From: Girardinichthys multiradiatus
Lineage: Eukaryota; Chordata; Actinopteri; Cyprinodontiformes; Goodeidae
DNA length: 64,000 bases
NCBI RefSeq assembly: GCF_021462225.1
Contig: NC_061795.1
Location: forward strand, 48,227,880-48,291,879
Direction: 5' to 3'
Under the pieces are notes generated by a model, which did no database searches, was not told the DNA's origin, and saw only the letters and a program-made list of their open reading frames with translations. Position 1 is the stretch's first letter; each line of letters opens with the position of its first letter. The position numbers and the translations under genes were made by a program. Shown in pieces: positions 43,960 to 57,014 of this stretch.

Positions 43960-44350
43960 ATCCATATCCATTTTTATTCAATCCAGTTGGGTCCAAATTG
44001 AATTTAAATCAATTAAATTCTGTCCAAATTCTATTACAATACAATAATACAATACAATCAAATTCAGTGGATAAGATTAATGATGCTTGGCAAAAAGTTA
44101 TCTATCTAAAAAAGCCCAGCTGATTGCATTCACATGCAGCACTTTCCCATTCTGAGCAAGCATGTGGCGACAGGGGAGAGGAATGGCTCCCTTTTAGTAG
44201 AAAGAAACATCCAGCAGAACCCAGAACTCCCTGGGGGACAGGCACCAGCCACAGAAAAAAACTGTGTATGGCAGCAGTAGTTCTGTCACAGTGTCTCTGT
44301 CCAGGAAAGAGACACAGCTAAACACATGGGCACTGAGCCAGGAGTACTTT
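43960..44350. repeat. LINE 3'-UTR fragment
   Basis: TTATCTATCTAAAAAAGCCC (44098), GATTGCATTCACATGCAGCA, GAGCAAGCATGTGGCGACAG (44154) and AGAAAGAAACATCCAGCAGA (44198) correspond in order to the region 19580-19780 of the L2 copy. A protein frame over it is incidental. Confidence 0.7.
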
Positions 44351-44354
44351 CTAT

Positions 44355-46115
44355 AGTAAAGAAAAACCAAAAGGGGCAATAAAAAGTTAATGACAGCAGT
44401 GATTTAAACAGTACAAACTGAATCTCACCTGCTAGAAACATGTTGCCAAAGTTATATACATTTACTAAATAGTTACACTTTTATTTTAATACCCTTTTAT
44501 GGTTATGCAGAAAGAAATGTGGATTGTCCTCTGGTGACAGACATTGTCTGAATGAAAAAATAACGATCAATGGAGACGATAAATGTTTTAACAATTGTTT
44601 TTTTTTTTTTTTTTTTGCTCTCCTGCATGTAGGTAGAACAGATGTTTTGCACAAATTCCTTTATTCATTCATCATAGGGTTAGGGGTTAGAGTTAGGCAA
44701 ATACTGTGCTGCTATTTCAGCCATACCACTTGGTTGTATATAAGCTGAACTTTGCACTGTTAAGCTGTTTGTGAGGGATTATTCGTACCATATTTCTGTG
44801 GTCTAAAAGCAGCCAAACAAGAATATGATTTTAGAGAACAAATTAAAAGAAAATTAAAGGAGAGGATGCTGATGTAATACCTGACAGGCAGAGTTAATCA
44901 AGAGTTTATCAAAAGTTGATCAAGGAAGTAGCTACATCAGCTTGATGTAGGAGAACGTTGTAACACTCTAACCAGAAAAGAAAGCATAGATAAAATGCTT
45001 TTTCTAATCAAAGTGATGGGAATGAATCACAGATTGTCTTGTTTTTGAGCTGAATTGTTGTTTGTTTTCCTGTGATTTGATTAAACGTTTGACAGTGGGT
45101 TTTTTATTTTATTTATTATCCTTTCCTTTGACAAACACACAGCACAGTCTTCACCAGCAGATTCTTAGTTCTCTGTTCCTCTCATTCTTTATATAATTTA
45201 TGCTGCTGAGTTGCTGATAAGGAAAATACTGAATGTTTTTGTAACAAGAAGATAAATGTTGGATTGTTGTGTGATTGAGGCAGAACAAAGCAGTTTATCA
45301 GTGGTGCATATTTCTGGCTGTGGGGAGCAGCCAAAGGCCCACTACAGTAAATCATTTTTATGCAACGTCTTCCTTGTAAAGCAATTGTTTGGATGTTATA
45401 ATTTTCCAGAGTTGTAATCTTATGGTTTTCCACTGAAGCTAACTTTAGTTTCACTTAAACCGATCTTTGTGTAAGCTTTGTGTGAAAGCAGACAAATTGA
45501 CTTTAAAACTGTGTGGGAATTACAGGAATACTAGGTGTTATAAATACCCTGAAGACAAACTCATAACTCAGACATTATAACCCGTACAAAACATCATAAA
45601 GTGTATCCCCTCAATTCTAATGGAGTTACTCTGAGGTCTCTTTATTATTGTTTTATGCCTTTTCTATGCTGTAGAGTCACATACAGGGGGTTCCATGCTA
45701 CTGTACAGTCAGTGAGAATTTAAAACTCTAAACCAGTGATTCCAAACTCCTATCTTGACCCTGAATCAACGGCAATTAAATCCAAACCCAGTCCAAGCCT
45801 TATTTTAGAGGCATGGTCAGTTAAGGCTCTACCAACAGCCATGTGGGATGGACCTGACCACAGCACAGAAACAGGATCAGCTTACTGGCAAGGATTGGGT
45901 GCACAAGCAAGGAACTTTGGTTTCAAGCGCTCACAGTGTACAGACAATAAACGTTAGAGGAAATAAAATAGGAGCTAAAGTAAAATTTGTACATTTATCT
46001 GTTTTTAGATCCAGTATTATTCTATCTTTTAAGTAGAGGCAGATTGTGGTAGTGCAAATAATCCGATTTTTGTTTCACAGCAGAGTAGCTGACTACTCAG
46101 GCCATTTGGTGTTCA
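44355..46115. other. Intergenic or intron, nothing recognised
   Basis: The stretch contains a homopolymer T tract near 44600-44616 and otherwise unremarkable AT-rich sequence. Confidence 0.4.
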
Positions 46116-46119
46116 TTGT

Positions 46120-46410
46120 GTTCTTCAGAGAGACAGCCTGGGGGAAGAAGCTGTCTGCAAATCGACTGGTTTTTGTAAACAGCGCTCTGTAGTGCTAACT
46201 AAAAGGTAAAAGTTTAAACAGTTTGTGTCCAGGATGTGTGGAGTCTGCAGAGATGTTAGCTGCCCTTTTCCTGACCCTAGACCTGTGCAATTCCTCAATA
46301 GAGGGAAAGTCAGCCCTGATGATCCTCTCTGCAGACCTAATTGTTCAGGACAGACTGACTAATGGCAGTGTAGAGCATGGCTCCTGTGTTCTTCAGTTGC
46401 AGCAAGAAGT
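46120..46410 (-). mobile_element. Rex1-type LINE 3' fragment
   Basis: ACAGCCTGGGGGAAGAAGCT (46133), GTTTGTGTCCAGGATGTGTG (46220), GGAGTCTGCAGAGATG and TGATGATCCTCTCTGCAG align in order with 61995-62210 of the larger Rex1 copy. Both are in the same minus orientation. It is 5'-truncated to about 290 bases. Confidence 0.85.
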
Positions 46411-47369
46411 ATAGCAAGGTGCCACAATACTAATCAATAATAATTACAATGTTTCAAGCAAAGTATTTAGTTTATCAAGCAGAGAACAGCTCTGTCATTG
46501 AGTTTTGTCCTCTGATGAATAACTGGATCCACAAAGAAGACATATTTTTTGCTGAATTATCAGAACATATTAAAACAGAGAGGAAGAAATCTAACATTAG
46601 CCAAGCATACATCTCCCTGCGTAAAGATCCTCAAAAGAGTGGGATGCAAATTTACTGAAGATATTTTGAAGAACTTTTTTAAACTGTCTCTGGGTATTTG
46701 CAATTTCATATACAATTGGTGCTCTTACCCTTAACTGTTAAATATTAGAGTGACTCTAAAGTAAAATGAACAATTGTAAGGATAAGGTGCCATTTTCCTT
46801 GACTATGAGATGTGAGCACATTTAATAAATGGGATCTGCTCCTGACTGCTTGCTCTGGACCTTTGAAATCAGATTTAGACATTTGAAAATAAAGTTTGAG
46901 AACCCCTGATGGAAATATCATAATTACCAGACCAAAATAAATTTGAAAAAAATACACCACTGTATAAAACATAGATAAAAAAAGAAGAAAAGAGAAATGG
47001 AGAAATATATATATTTTTACAATTATACCCATTGTGCATGGTCTTGTTATATTTGGGAGACGCCAAAGCTTTTTTCCATCAGAAGCAAACTGTTTTGATG
47101 AATAAAAAGAACTTTAAATCTAAATATGCCGGGGATGTGGATACTTCTGTTTTTTTTTTCATACTGCTACAACTACTACTACTACTAAAAGTAATAATAA
47201 TATTGAAAAAAGTCTGATTTTGATTTGAAGATAATGTTAATTTATTTGTCTCATTTATCAACTTTACAGACATGTATAAAAATTATTAATGAAAATGAGC
47301 GGAACACCTTTGTGTTTCTTCTGGGAAACCTCAGTTTCCAGTCTTATCTTTGTTTGCCCTTAAGTCGAC

Positions 47370-47890
47370 TTTGCCACCCACAATATGGCGGACGCGCTGA
47401 CGTATTGTTTCTACTTGAGCGTCTTTCTGCTGCGTCACGCTGGCAGAGACCAATCGGATTAAACTGAGCCGAAACATGCAGAAGGACTTACAGACACAGT
47501 GAGGGGTGCGGGAACACAATATACTAACAAAACAAAAAGGTTACCGGGATATAGACGGCATTTTATGTCACATATATTGTCTCTTTTTGTTTTTGTTTGT
47601 AGTTTTAATTTATTTTATAGCAATTAGTCTCTTATTGTGGCGCTTTCTTGCTAACAATGCCTTATCGCTCCCTCTCGGCTGTCTTCGTGGTCTAGACCGA
47701 TCCCTTCGTGTCAGTTTCAAGTTGCGCCTTCTCCCTCTGCTGTTCGCTCCTGTCCTCCGGCCTCAGCAGGCAGAGCTAGCTAATTCATAGACTCGTTGTT
47801 TTTATTCCACCATACATCGAGGAGCTTCTCACGGATATGGATTCATTCTTACCGCACAGGAGTGGATTTTAACCGCTAAAAGATTCAAAG
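47370..47890 (+). promoter_or_regulatory. CpG-rich promoter and non-coding first exon 2
   Basis: CpG dinucleotides become frequent here, unlike in the flanks. Motifs are a YY1-type AATATGGCGGAC (47382-47393), a CRE-like TGACGTA (47398-47404), a second GCGTCACGC (47432-47440) and a CCAAT box in ACCAATCGG (47449-47457). About 400 bases downstream lies a strong donor, TTCAAAG|GTAGGG (47890/47891). This fits a housekeeping-type promoter with an untranslated first exon whose coding exons lie beyond 64 kb. The gene cannot be named. Confidence 0.62.
47837..47872 (+). CDS. Upstream ORF in candidate 5' UTR exon
   Basis: An ATG followed by ten codons (MDSFLPHRSGF) and TAA lies 18 bases before the splice donor. 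If the exon is transcribed from the CpG-rich promoter, this complete uORF would precede the main start and could dampen translation. Its use is not shown. Confidence 0.35.
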   Translation: MDSFLPHRSGF

Positions 47891-47892
47891 GT

Positions 47893-50385
47893 AGGGTGAC
47901 ATTCCTCCCGCTCGCCTGACTACCGCAGTGTGTTTTCCTAAGGTTACCGTGGGATCCGTGAGCTGCACCTTTTGCACGTTTGGCGAAGTAAACGCTCCGG
48001 TGGTTTTTGATGCATCAATTAACAATTTAACTGCATCGACCGGTAATAAATCTGACATGTTGCACGTCGCACTGCTTGTGCATCGCTCTGGTTATCTGGC
48101 AGCCAGTGTTTTATATGGGAATGTGTTGCATGGTGACAGTCTGCAGTCTCCTGCTGAAATACATCTGAATGTTTGTGTTTGTAAATTAAAGCTGAGTTAT
48201 GCAGGGCCAAGGTCACAAATGCATCTGAAGAGCTGCTTGTTAGGATTGTTAGAATTTGGTTATTTAGGGTTATGAAATGTTTTGAGGTTTGACAGCATTT
48301 TATTTTATTTGCATCAGCAACACAGTTTCAGCAGCTAGAACGAGATCTTTCTAGCAACTATTAACATGTTTTCAGATGAGCTGCATGTCAGAAATGAAAT
48401 GGCATCAACAAAACTTTTAAATGATACCAAGATCAGCTGTGTGAGGAAAAATGTTAGACGCCTGCAGCATTTTAATAGCTGAAATCTTGGGCTGATAAAT
48501 GTCCCTCTCTTCAGCTTAAAACCTGTGAAAGGTTGTAAAGAAAAATCACAGAAAATGGCCTCATTATTTTTCCATGAAAGTTTCAGCAAATATTCTCTGT
48601 TAAAGGTCTCAAATGACCTTTAACAGCCCCTTTATGTAGCCCAAAGGTCATGTTTGTTACTGTACAGTATGGTATTTGCTCTATAAAGAAGGGTGCAAAG
48701 AATACTGCGTGTTAAAACAAAAATGACATTCGGGTTGCATTCTTTTTCAAAGTAAACATTACTGTTACATTCCCCTTGTTGTAGAGCAGATCTGCCTCTG
48801 ACACTTCAAGGCAACCAGGCCCACCGTTCTGTTTGATAGGACACTTAAAATTACCTAAATCCTACAATTGAAGATAATCCAGTTATCACAGGATTTCAAT
48901 CTTGGTTGATTTGAAAAATAGTTTTTGCTCGATCCAGCTTCAGTAATGAGCCCTGGCTATGTTTCTGACATGAATGAAAAAATAGATTATGAATGATTTT
49001 CTGGGTTTTTCTTTTATGTCTTTATGTGTTCATATCTTTAAATGTTCTCAGAACCACAACACTCAAATGCAAATAAAAATCCAGGATTGAATATTGTTGC
49101 AGGCAGTAGTGTAATCACCAGTATAGTAAATGGATTCAATACATTTTTTTCAGCTTAAGGAAACATCTAATAAAGGTCAGGGACAGATGCTGTGGTGCTT
49201 AAACAGGGATGATCCAGAAATTCCTTCATTTTCTGTGAAATTTGATTTTTATCAAAACATTGCAGCACATCTCTTTTCTGTATTGCAGTCCTTTTAAAGA
49301 AAAAATCTTTTGAGTTGGGACAAAATCAGTATACGCAGATCATATTAAAAAGAAAAATCAGTAATCGGTATCAGTCAGGAGGATCAGTGCATCTCTGTTG
49401 TGTTGTGCTCCATGTTGTGTGTCCATGCTCTGTTCTGCTTGTGTAGATCGCATCAAGTTCACCTTCTGGTTTAAATGTGATCACTGAGGCTTTAGAAATA
49501 AAATCTGCTGAGATCCTTCGAACAGGATGAGCTTTTAATTAAACATGTCTGGTTAAATATGTAACGATGGGAGAAAACGAGCTATAAGCCTGAATGAACT
49601 GGCTTTGTCCGTGTTGCAGAGCCTTACATTGACGGCAGGATCTGTTGCCCCCGAGGGATGCTCGCCTTTATTTGTCTGTTTTCAGTCTTGCTGATTGACT
49701 GCATTCTGCCTTCATGTTACAACAAATAGCTTCCACCTGACCCAGATTTGGTCCATACATTATGTCCCAGCAACAAGAGTCAGTCTGTGGCCAAATGAAG
49801 CGGATGGCATTTCTGTCAGTCAGAGACCTTTATTCCGTCTCAGTTGAGTAACGGTGGGTCTGTTTTATTGATCGGTGATATTTATCCTAGTTTTTTGCTT
49901 TTTGTTCTGGTTTGCAGCAGACATAAAGCTGGAAGTTGGACGTCTGTAGTCAGATGGGGCTGCCGCTGGCTGTTGTTTAGTCACGCCTCTCAGCGTATGT
50001 CTGGTCACATCAGGATGTAGGAGCAATGAAGGAGGAGGATGTTTGCTTGTTGGTTGAGTCAGCAGCAGACAGAAGAGGAGGCAGTGGCTTGGCTTCTGAT
50101 GAATTTATTACTTAATGTCACCTTATGATTGCTTGTGAATTTCTACAAAATGTAAATATTTCATAATACAGAATACCCTCATTTCCAAGTTGGTCAACAT
50201 TAAGTATAATCAGGGTTTATATGCAATACTGAAAATTATAATGATTAAAAACATATTAATGTGCTAACAATAAATGATCATTTACATGAGCAGCAGAGGG
50301 GGCATCTAACCACGTGTGTGTGGGAGCAGTAATCTGCCTCTAGCATCTTATACTAGTGATTAACGTCGGTCTCCATGTTTATTCC
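47893..50385. other. Probable first intron, nothing recognised
   Basis: AT-rich sequence after the 47890 donor. No coding exon or repeat family was recognised. Confidence 0.4.
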
Positions 50386-50389
50386 CTGG

Positions 50390-50775
50390 AGAATTTAGAT
50401 CTTTACCTTAAAACTGAAATGTCCAAAAGGCTGCCAGGATGTTCCATGACAGACGGGATAAAAGCTCAATAGGATAAAACAGACTAACTTTGCTGTTTGC
50501 CATTCAGCCTTCCTGTTATCTAGGCAGTCTGATTTTCTCTCAGCCTGAATAGTTTGTAGCTATGTCATAGAAAATAGTTTGTTTTTAATCGCTTTGCTTC
50601 CTCTGACTTAATTTTAATCACCTCACTGATCTGGCAGACAGCTAACTTCAAGGCTTCTTCCCTCAGTAACGCCTTCCAGTGGTGTTAGTGGCAGACCTGG
50701 AAGCTTTGTATGGTGCGTTTACTGATCATAAAAAGCCTGTGTTTTACCGTTTCTGACTGGTCCGTCCCTGGTCAG
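50390..50775 (+). repeat. Unclassified dispersed repeat D, copy 2
   Basis: Shares the ordered words TGTTCCATGA, AAAACAGA, CTTTGCTGT, ATTCAGCCTTCCTGTTATCT, TTCTCTCAGCCTGAAT and CCTCACTGAT with copies 1 and 3. Same orientation as both. Confidence 0.65.
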
Positions 50776-51648
50776 TTGAGATGACAATTTTTATGATTCT
50801 GGTTGCCAGATTTTATTTCTTTGCATCTCTTATTAAAATTGTATTTCCCAAATCTATTTGCTTACTGTCCTAAACTGACCTCCAACTGAAGAACATGAAA
50901 TTAGAAAGGCATGTTCTAAGCAGACCAGTGCCTTGCTGTGTAGGTGTTGAAAATAGTTTGCAGTGGAAAAGGTGGGGCTTTGACCCCTGATAGACTGTCT
51001 TTCAGAGGGAGACATTAATTTCGTTCTTGCTGTGACACTCTGTGACCCTACAAAGCATCGTGGATTTGAAAATGGGCACTAGATGAAAAGGCCAGAAGGA
51101 AGGAAGTCCTCTGAAAGCAGCTCCTACTCTGTCACCAGTAACTGGATGGCTCCCAGCAGCTGCCAGGTTTTACCCATGAGGTCTGTTGCTGTGGTTGACT
51201 CATCTGAAGCACGGTGCCTAATGCTGATGTCAAACTAACATACGTTTCCTTGCAGGTCTGGACTGCAGTGAGCCCTTAAAAGGAGAGCTGTGTGTAACGT
51301 GATGCTAATGGCATGCTGTTAACTGTTTGAGGTTAAAGTTCCTCAGCAGCCGATTACTGTAAATAAATACATATCAAGGTGCAATTACCATGTTGCACTT
51401 TTAACTGAGTGGTGTGCAGGGTGAGGTCATGATGATTAGTGTGCCTAGCCGATGAGTCAGACTGAAGGAAGATCTCAGGATGCTGCCCAGGTTGCGAAAT
51501 TGAAGCTTTTTTTTATAATGAAATAAAAGGTCAGATTGTGAAAATATAAGAGAAAGGTTCTATCTTTGGTTCTGTTTGACAGAACAATGTGAGATGATTG
51601 AATTCAACTGTTCTGCATCCTAGGACCAACAGCAAAGTCATGGTTTGA

Positions 51649-51651
<3 letters not shown>

Positions 51652-51682
<31 letters not shown>
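51652..51682. repeat. (GT)n microsatellite
   Basis: About 15 uninterrupted GT units, followed by GCGTGAGAAAG. Confidence 0.97.
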
Positions 51683-51685
<3 letters not shown>

Positions 51686-51699
51686 AGAAAGAGACCTCC

Positions 51700-54285
51700 A
51701 TCATCCATTTGGTTTGGTGATTTCCTCTGAGTGGCGAATTAAAGACGTTCTTGGCTGTTGGTTCTACTGTAGAGGTCAGAAGTAGGTCAGTATGACGGAT
51801 GAATTCCCGAGCTCGTGCCAATAAAATTGTTGACGTCTTGGTCTGCTGACCCTTTGAACACTTTAGCTTAAGCAGCAGATTTACTTTTCTGTCTGCTGGG
51901 GTTGAATGACGGTGACTTTATCTAAATTGAAGGTGGATCTAGAAAATGTGCTTTTATTACACTGCAGGAAGAGAACTGTGATTGGTTGGTTAGTGTCTCA
52001 GGTAGGACTGCTTAATTATGGCAAAAATTATAATCATGATTGTTTTGGTCAGTATTGAAATCAGTTAATGAGTTTGGGAAAAAAAAACCTCTGCACTTGA
52101 AGAACACTGATTTGGCTTAATTAAGAATTTTTCCTGGATTCCTTCTTGTTAAATCTTGCTATAAAATAACTGTTTATTCAAATGTTGGCTATTATAGTAA
52201 AATAAATAAACAATCTTTGAAAACAAAATATTGAATTGGAAATATATAACGAAATATATACAAAAATATCAAAACCAAGAAAATTACAAAAGAAATCAAA
52301 TAGATTTTTTTTATCAATAAAATAAAGGAATAATAATAAAAAAGTAGTTTCCACATATATGATTCTACATGAAACCATATATTTTTACAAGTTTTGGGAA
52401 AATGTATTCATTAATTTTGCTGTCTATAGTATTTGCTCATCAATCACTTGGTGTTTTTTACAATTCAGACGGGACAGACTCAACCGAGCAGAACCATGTT
52501 TTTCATTCGCATCTGTAAAAGCTTCTGCTGAATTCAGCAGCTGTTTATTCCATGTTTTCCTTTAGTTTCCCCCACTGTGTACATCTGTTAAAAATAACTT
52601 TTAAAATGACCTGCAGCTTTAGCTGACACTGAACCAAAAAATACCAATTCATTTGATTTAATATATGTGCCGTTTTTGGCTCTGTTGATCCGAGATATAC
52701 AGCTCTCACCACAGCCTCATGGGGGGGCGACAGTGAGCTGGTCTGGAGTCTGTTCAGAAGAGAAGAAGAAAATAACCAAAAGGAAAGAAGTCTTGTGGTC
52801 CCAGATATCCACAGTAGAGTTGGGTGAAATGTAGTTAAAATATTTAGAAAGGTATTTTGTGTGTTTAAAATTCTTAAGCATCATTTTACAATAAATCTGG
52901 TAATGCAATCAGAGCCTCTCAATCACAATTACTCTTCAAAGCATAAAACTTAGGCCTCATTAAACATGCTGCTTCAGTACACTGGTTACATTAAGTAATT
53001 CAGTTTTACTGGTAAACAGAATCAATAACTGTATGCAATCATATTTTTGAATAAATGTTTTCTGATGCTTCTTTTGGAACCAAGCTAAAATAACAAGATT
53101 GCAAACATCATCATTTAGAGTTTATTGTTATCATCATAAGTCAGTGCTAATTAACTGATAAATATTTTTTCCCTAATGATACCCCTCCCTAGTTCACTCA
53201 GTCCCGGTTGGCCCTGGTGGGCCGCTGGAGGCGATGAAATGTATAGGCTTGACAGGTATGAATCAGGCCCATGCTCTCCTCTCCATCATTTACAGCAATA
53301 ATTAAGCTGCATCTCTGATTGCACGAGTAGATTTTTATTTGAGCACATTTTTGTCTTAGAAAAAGTTTACAGAAATTACCTTGGATTAATGAAAACGTGA
53401 TTAAAACTATCTCATAGTTGACCCTTCATTTGTCATGAGCTATAAGATATTATAACCAGTTATCTGCACATCAGTAACACTTCAAAACTTCTGCAAATCT
53501 GTACCCTGATGTTTCACACCACAAATAAACCACATCTCATTACTCCATGAGCTGAGATAACCTGAGCAGGGAAGTTGTTACCCAGCAGCTGCTGCATTAG
53601 CATTAGACTCTGTTGAAACCAATTATGTCTTTATTTCATACAACTTTAAAACATCTCGTCTTTTTCAGCAGTAATAGTCCAGGCAGTGTCTGCCAGCTGC
53701 TGAGCAAAGAGTTGCTAGTTCCTCCAACCCGGGCCTGTTCTCTCCCCAGAGACCACATCGTTTTTCACATTCTCTCTATGGTTGTCTTTGGAGGAGCTTA
53801 AGGTCCTTGTTATCTGCCTATGTGGACAACTTGCAAATTCTTCTCTGGCAGCCCTGATGGAGAAACAAACTCACTCTCAGTTCTTTTCCAGAAATGAGTA
53901 AAACCCAAACTCTCCTGAGGGTTTTTCTTTTTGTTTTTATTGTTTGGGGCTGAAGTCTGAATTACTGCTATCAGATCCCAGCTTTTCTTTGACTACAACA
54001 ACCTGGGATTCTCATCACAGCATGTTGGGTAGTGCAGTCATAAATGGTCCTCAGCCTCATAGTAAACGTGATGATCATGATATTTTACTTATTTGAGGTC
54101 AGTGTGGACAAAGGTTGACCTTGTGTCTGTTCTCTGCTGGAGCCATGTTCCAGAGCCAGCAGTATGAGGACAGGTGATGGTCGCCCACCACAGCTACACC
54201 ACTAAAAAAGAGACAGTTTCTTAGATGCATCATATCAGAGCCTCCATGCGTGTAACATTGAAACCACCAAGTATTGCTTCGATTC
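51700..54285. other. Probable intron, nothing recognised
   Basis: AT-rich DNA with no coding exon or repeat family recognised up to the Tc1 copy. Confidence 0.4.
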
Positions 54286-54287
54286 AG

Positions 54288-55899
54288 TACAGGTCCTTCT
54301 CAAAATATTAGCATATTATGATAAAGTTCATTATTTTCCATAATGTCATGATGAAAATTTAACATTCATATATTTTAGATTCATTACACACTAACTGAAA
54401 TATTTCAGGTCTTTTATTGTCTTAATACGGATGATTTTGGCATACAGCTCATGAAAACCCAAAATTCCTATCTCACAAAATTAGCATATCATTAAAAGGG
54501 TCTCTAAACGAGCTATGAACCTAATCATCTGAATCAACGAGTTAACTCTAAACACCTGCAAAAGATTCCTGAGGCCTTTAAAACTCCCAGCCTGGTTCAT
54601 CACTCAAAACCCCAATCATGGGTAAGACTGCCGACCTGACTGCTGCCCAGAAGGCCACTATTGACACCCTCAAGCAAGAGGGTAAGACATAGAAAGACAT
54701 TTCTGAACGAATAGGCTGTTCCCAGAGTGCTGTATCAAGGCACCTCAGTGGGAAGTCTGTGGGAAGGAAAAAGTGTGGCAGAAAACGCTGCACAACGAGA
54801 AGAGGTGACCGGACCCTGAGGAAGATTGTGGAGAAGGGCCGATTCCAGACCTTGGGGGACCTGCGGAAGCAGTGGACTGAGTCTGGAGTAGAAACATCCA
54901 GAGCCACCGTGCACAGGGGTGTGCAGGAAATGGGCTACAGGTGCCACATTCCCCAGGTCAAGCCACTTTTGAACCAGAAACAGCGGCAGAAGCGCCTGAC
55001 CTGGGCTACATAGAAGCAGCACTGGACTGTTGCTCAGTGGTCCAAAGTACTTTTTTCGGATGAAAGCAAATTCTGCATGTCATTCGGAAATCAAGGTGCC
55101 AGAGTCTGGAGGAAGACTGGGGAGAAGGAAATGCCAAAATGCCAGAAGTCCAGTGTCAAGTACCCACAGTCAGTGATGGTCTGGGGTGCCGTGTCAGCTG
55201 CTGGTGTTGGTCCACTGTGTTTTATCAAGGGCAGGGTCAATGCAGCTAGCTATCAGGAGATTTTGGAGCACTTCATGCTTCCATCTGCTGAAAAGCTTTA
55301 TGGAGATGAAGATTTCATTTTTCAGCATGACCTGGCACCTGCTCACAGCCAAAACCACTGGTAAATGGTTTACTGACCATGGTATCACTGTGCTCAATTG
55401 GCCTGCCAACTCTCCTGACCTGAACCCCATAGAGAATCTGTGGGATATTGTGAAGAGAACGTTGAGAGACTCAAGACCCAACACTCTGGATGAGCTAAAG
55501 GCCGCTATCGAAGCATCCTGGGCCTCCATAAGACCTCAGCAGTGCCACAGGCTGATTGCCTCCATGCCACGCCGCATTGAAGCAGTCATTTCTGCAAAAG
55601 GATTCCCGACCAAGTATTGAGTGCATCACTGTACATGATTATTTGAAGGTTGACGTTTTTTGTATTAAAAACACTTTTCTTTTATTGGTCGGATGAAATA
55701 TGCTAATTTTGTGAGATAGGAATTTTGGGTTTTCATGAGCTGTATGCCAAAATCATCCGTATTAAGACAATAAAAGACCAGAAATATTTCAGTTAGTGTG
55801 CAATAAATCTAAAATATATGAATGTTAAATTTTCATCATGACATTATGGAAAATAATGAACTTTATCACAATATGCTAATATTTTGAGAAGGACCTGTA
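54288..55899 (+). mobile_element. Tc1-like transposon, copy 2
   Basis: The same element as 7612-9216 but in the opposite orientation. Terminal inverted repeats TACAGGTCCTTCTCAAAATA and its reverse complement bound it, with TA at each end. The transposase reads on the + strand. Ends and subterminal repeats are intact. It lies in the presumed intron or intergenic DNA downstream of the CpG-rich promoter. Confidence 0.96.
54618..55620 (+). pseudogene. Tc1 transposase pseudogene (copy 2)
   Basis: The ATG at 54618 starts [18 protein letters not shown] and the TGA is at 55618-55620. Two in-frame TAG codons interrupt it, at 54690-54692 (codon 25) and 55011-55013 (codon 132). A 2-base deletion near 55349, in the AHSAKTT block, shifts the frame. 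Visible domains in order are the helix-turn-helix [17 protein letters not shown], the [10 protein letters not shown] basic region, [10 protein letters not shown] (first D), [10 protein letters not shown] (second D) and [13 protein letters not shown] (E). The lesions differ from those of copy 1, so both decayed independently. Confidence 0.94.
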
Positions 55900-55904
55900 T
55901 GTGT

Positions 55905-57010
55905 GTTATTGTTTTCCAAGTCCAATGCATTCATTGGATGCAGGCAGAAATGTTTGTCCAGCTGGATGGACTTTCCCTGGTATTGAGTCTAAAACCTGAT
56001 ATAGATTTTAGTGACTGAAACGCTCGCGACACATTGTGGGGTCATTGTAATGATAAAGAGAACAGTGATGAAGATTATACCATCAGCATTTTCAGCAACA
56101 GTATCTCAACAGCATCTTGTTTAAATATTTTGCAGCCCATCTTTTTTTTTTTTTTATGTGGAAACGAGCCTTGTCTAAATATTACCTTAAAATCCAGGGA
56201 TTACCTTGAAACTCTACTTTTATGAGTTTCCGCCCTCCTCTTGTTTCCCGTTAATCGTCTCTCTCTAACCTGTCTTTTATGTTCTTTATTTATTGAAACA
56301 TGACTTCAAGCCAAACAAATTTTCATTAAGTGTTTGAACATGAGCTCTCCTCCACCTGTCAGGTATGATTTAATTCCCGCCTGTACGTTTTAATAGAAGT
56401 AGTGGGATTAAAGCATAGTTTAGGAGAAATCTACTTTCATTCCTTCTTCTATGAAGCTTATCAGCGTGCTTCGCAGCTCTGTATCAGTGTTGGGTTACCT
56501 TCCTGCTGCAGCATTCTTCTGTTCTCACAGTTTAGGCTGACCGGCCTTTCTCTATTCCTGAGTGGCCTGAACTATTTAGGAAGGAGGACCATGATTCAAC
56601 CAAGGTCACACTGGCTTTTTACACACTACTGAGTGTTTTCTGTCCATATGTGTGAGCAATAAAGACCTATTTTAATGTAGTAGTTGATTCCTTAAACCTT
56701 GAGATGGAAATAAAATCTGATATGTAGCACCTCTTCCTTGGCCTTTCACAAGTCAACCACATGCTAGCTAGAGAGGCACCAATCAAGTTTGGATTTTCTG
56801 TTACTGGACCTTTGGATCTCTTTGTGAACCTTTGTTCTGCCGATACCCGTTTTAACCAATGCTGATCAAAGGCAATGAGGGCAGTCACTGTAGAACAGGT
56901 TTTTAACAAATATGTTATGATAAAAACAAAGTATTTCATGAGTTGACATTTTAACTGGTGATTAGTGCAGTTAATGTGGTTAAGATTTCTAAAACAGTAG
57001 CCTCCATGTG
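55905..57010. other. Nothing recognised
   Basis: AT-rich DNA with a T homopolymer near 56143-56155. No gene was recognised. Confidence 0.4.
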
Positions 57011-57014
57011 TATA

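Noticed and set aside
47506..47790. 94-codon frame downstream of the CpG-rich promoter
   Set aside because: Leucine/phenylalanine-rich low-complexity product with no motif. It sits inside the presumed 5' UTR exon and stops well before the donor.
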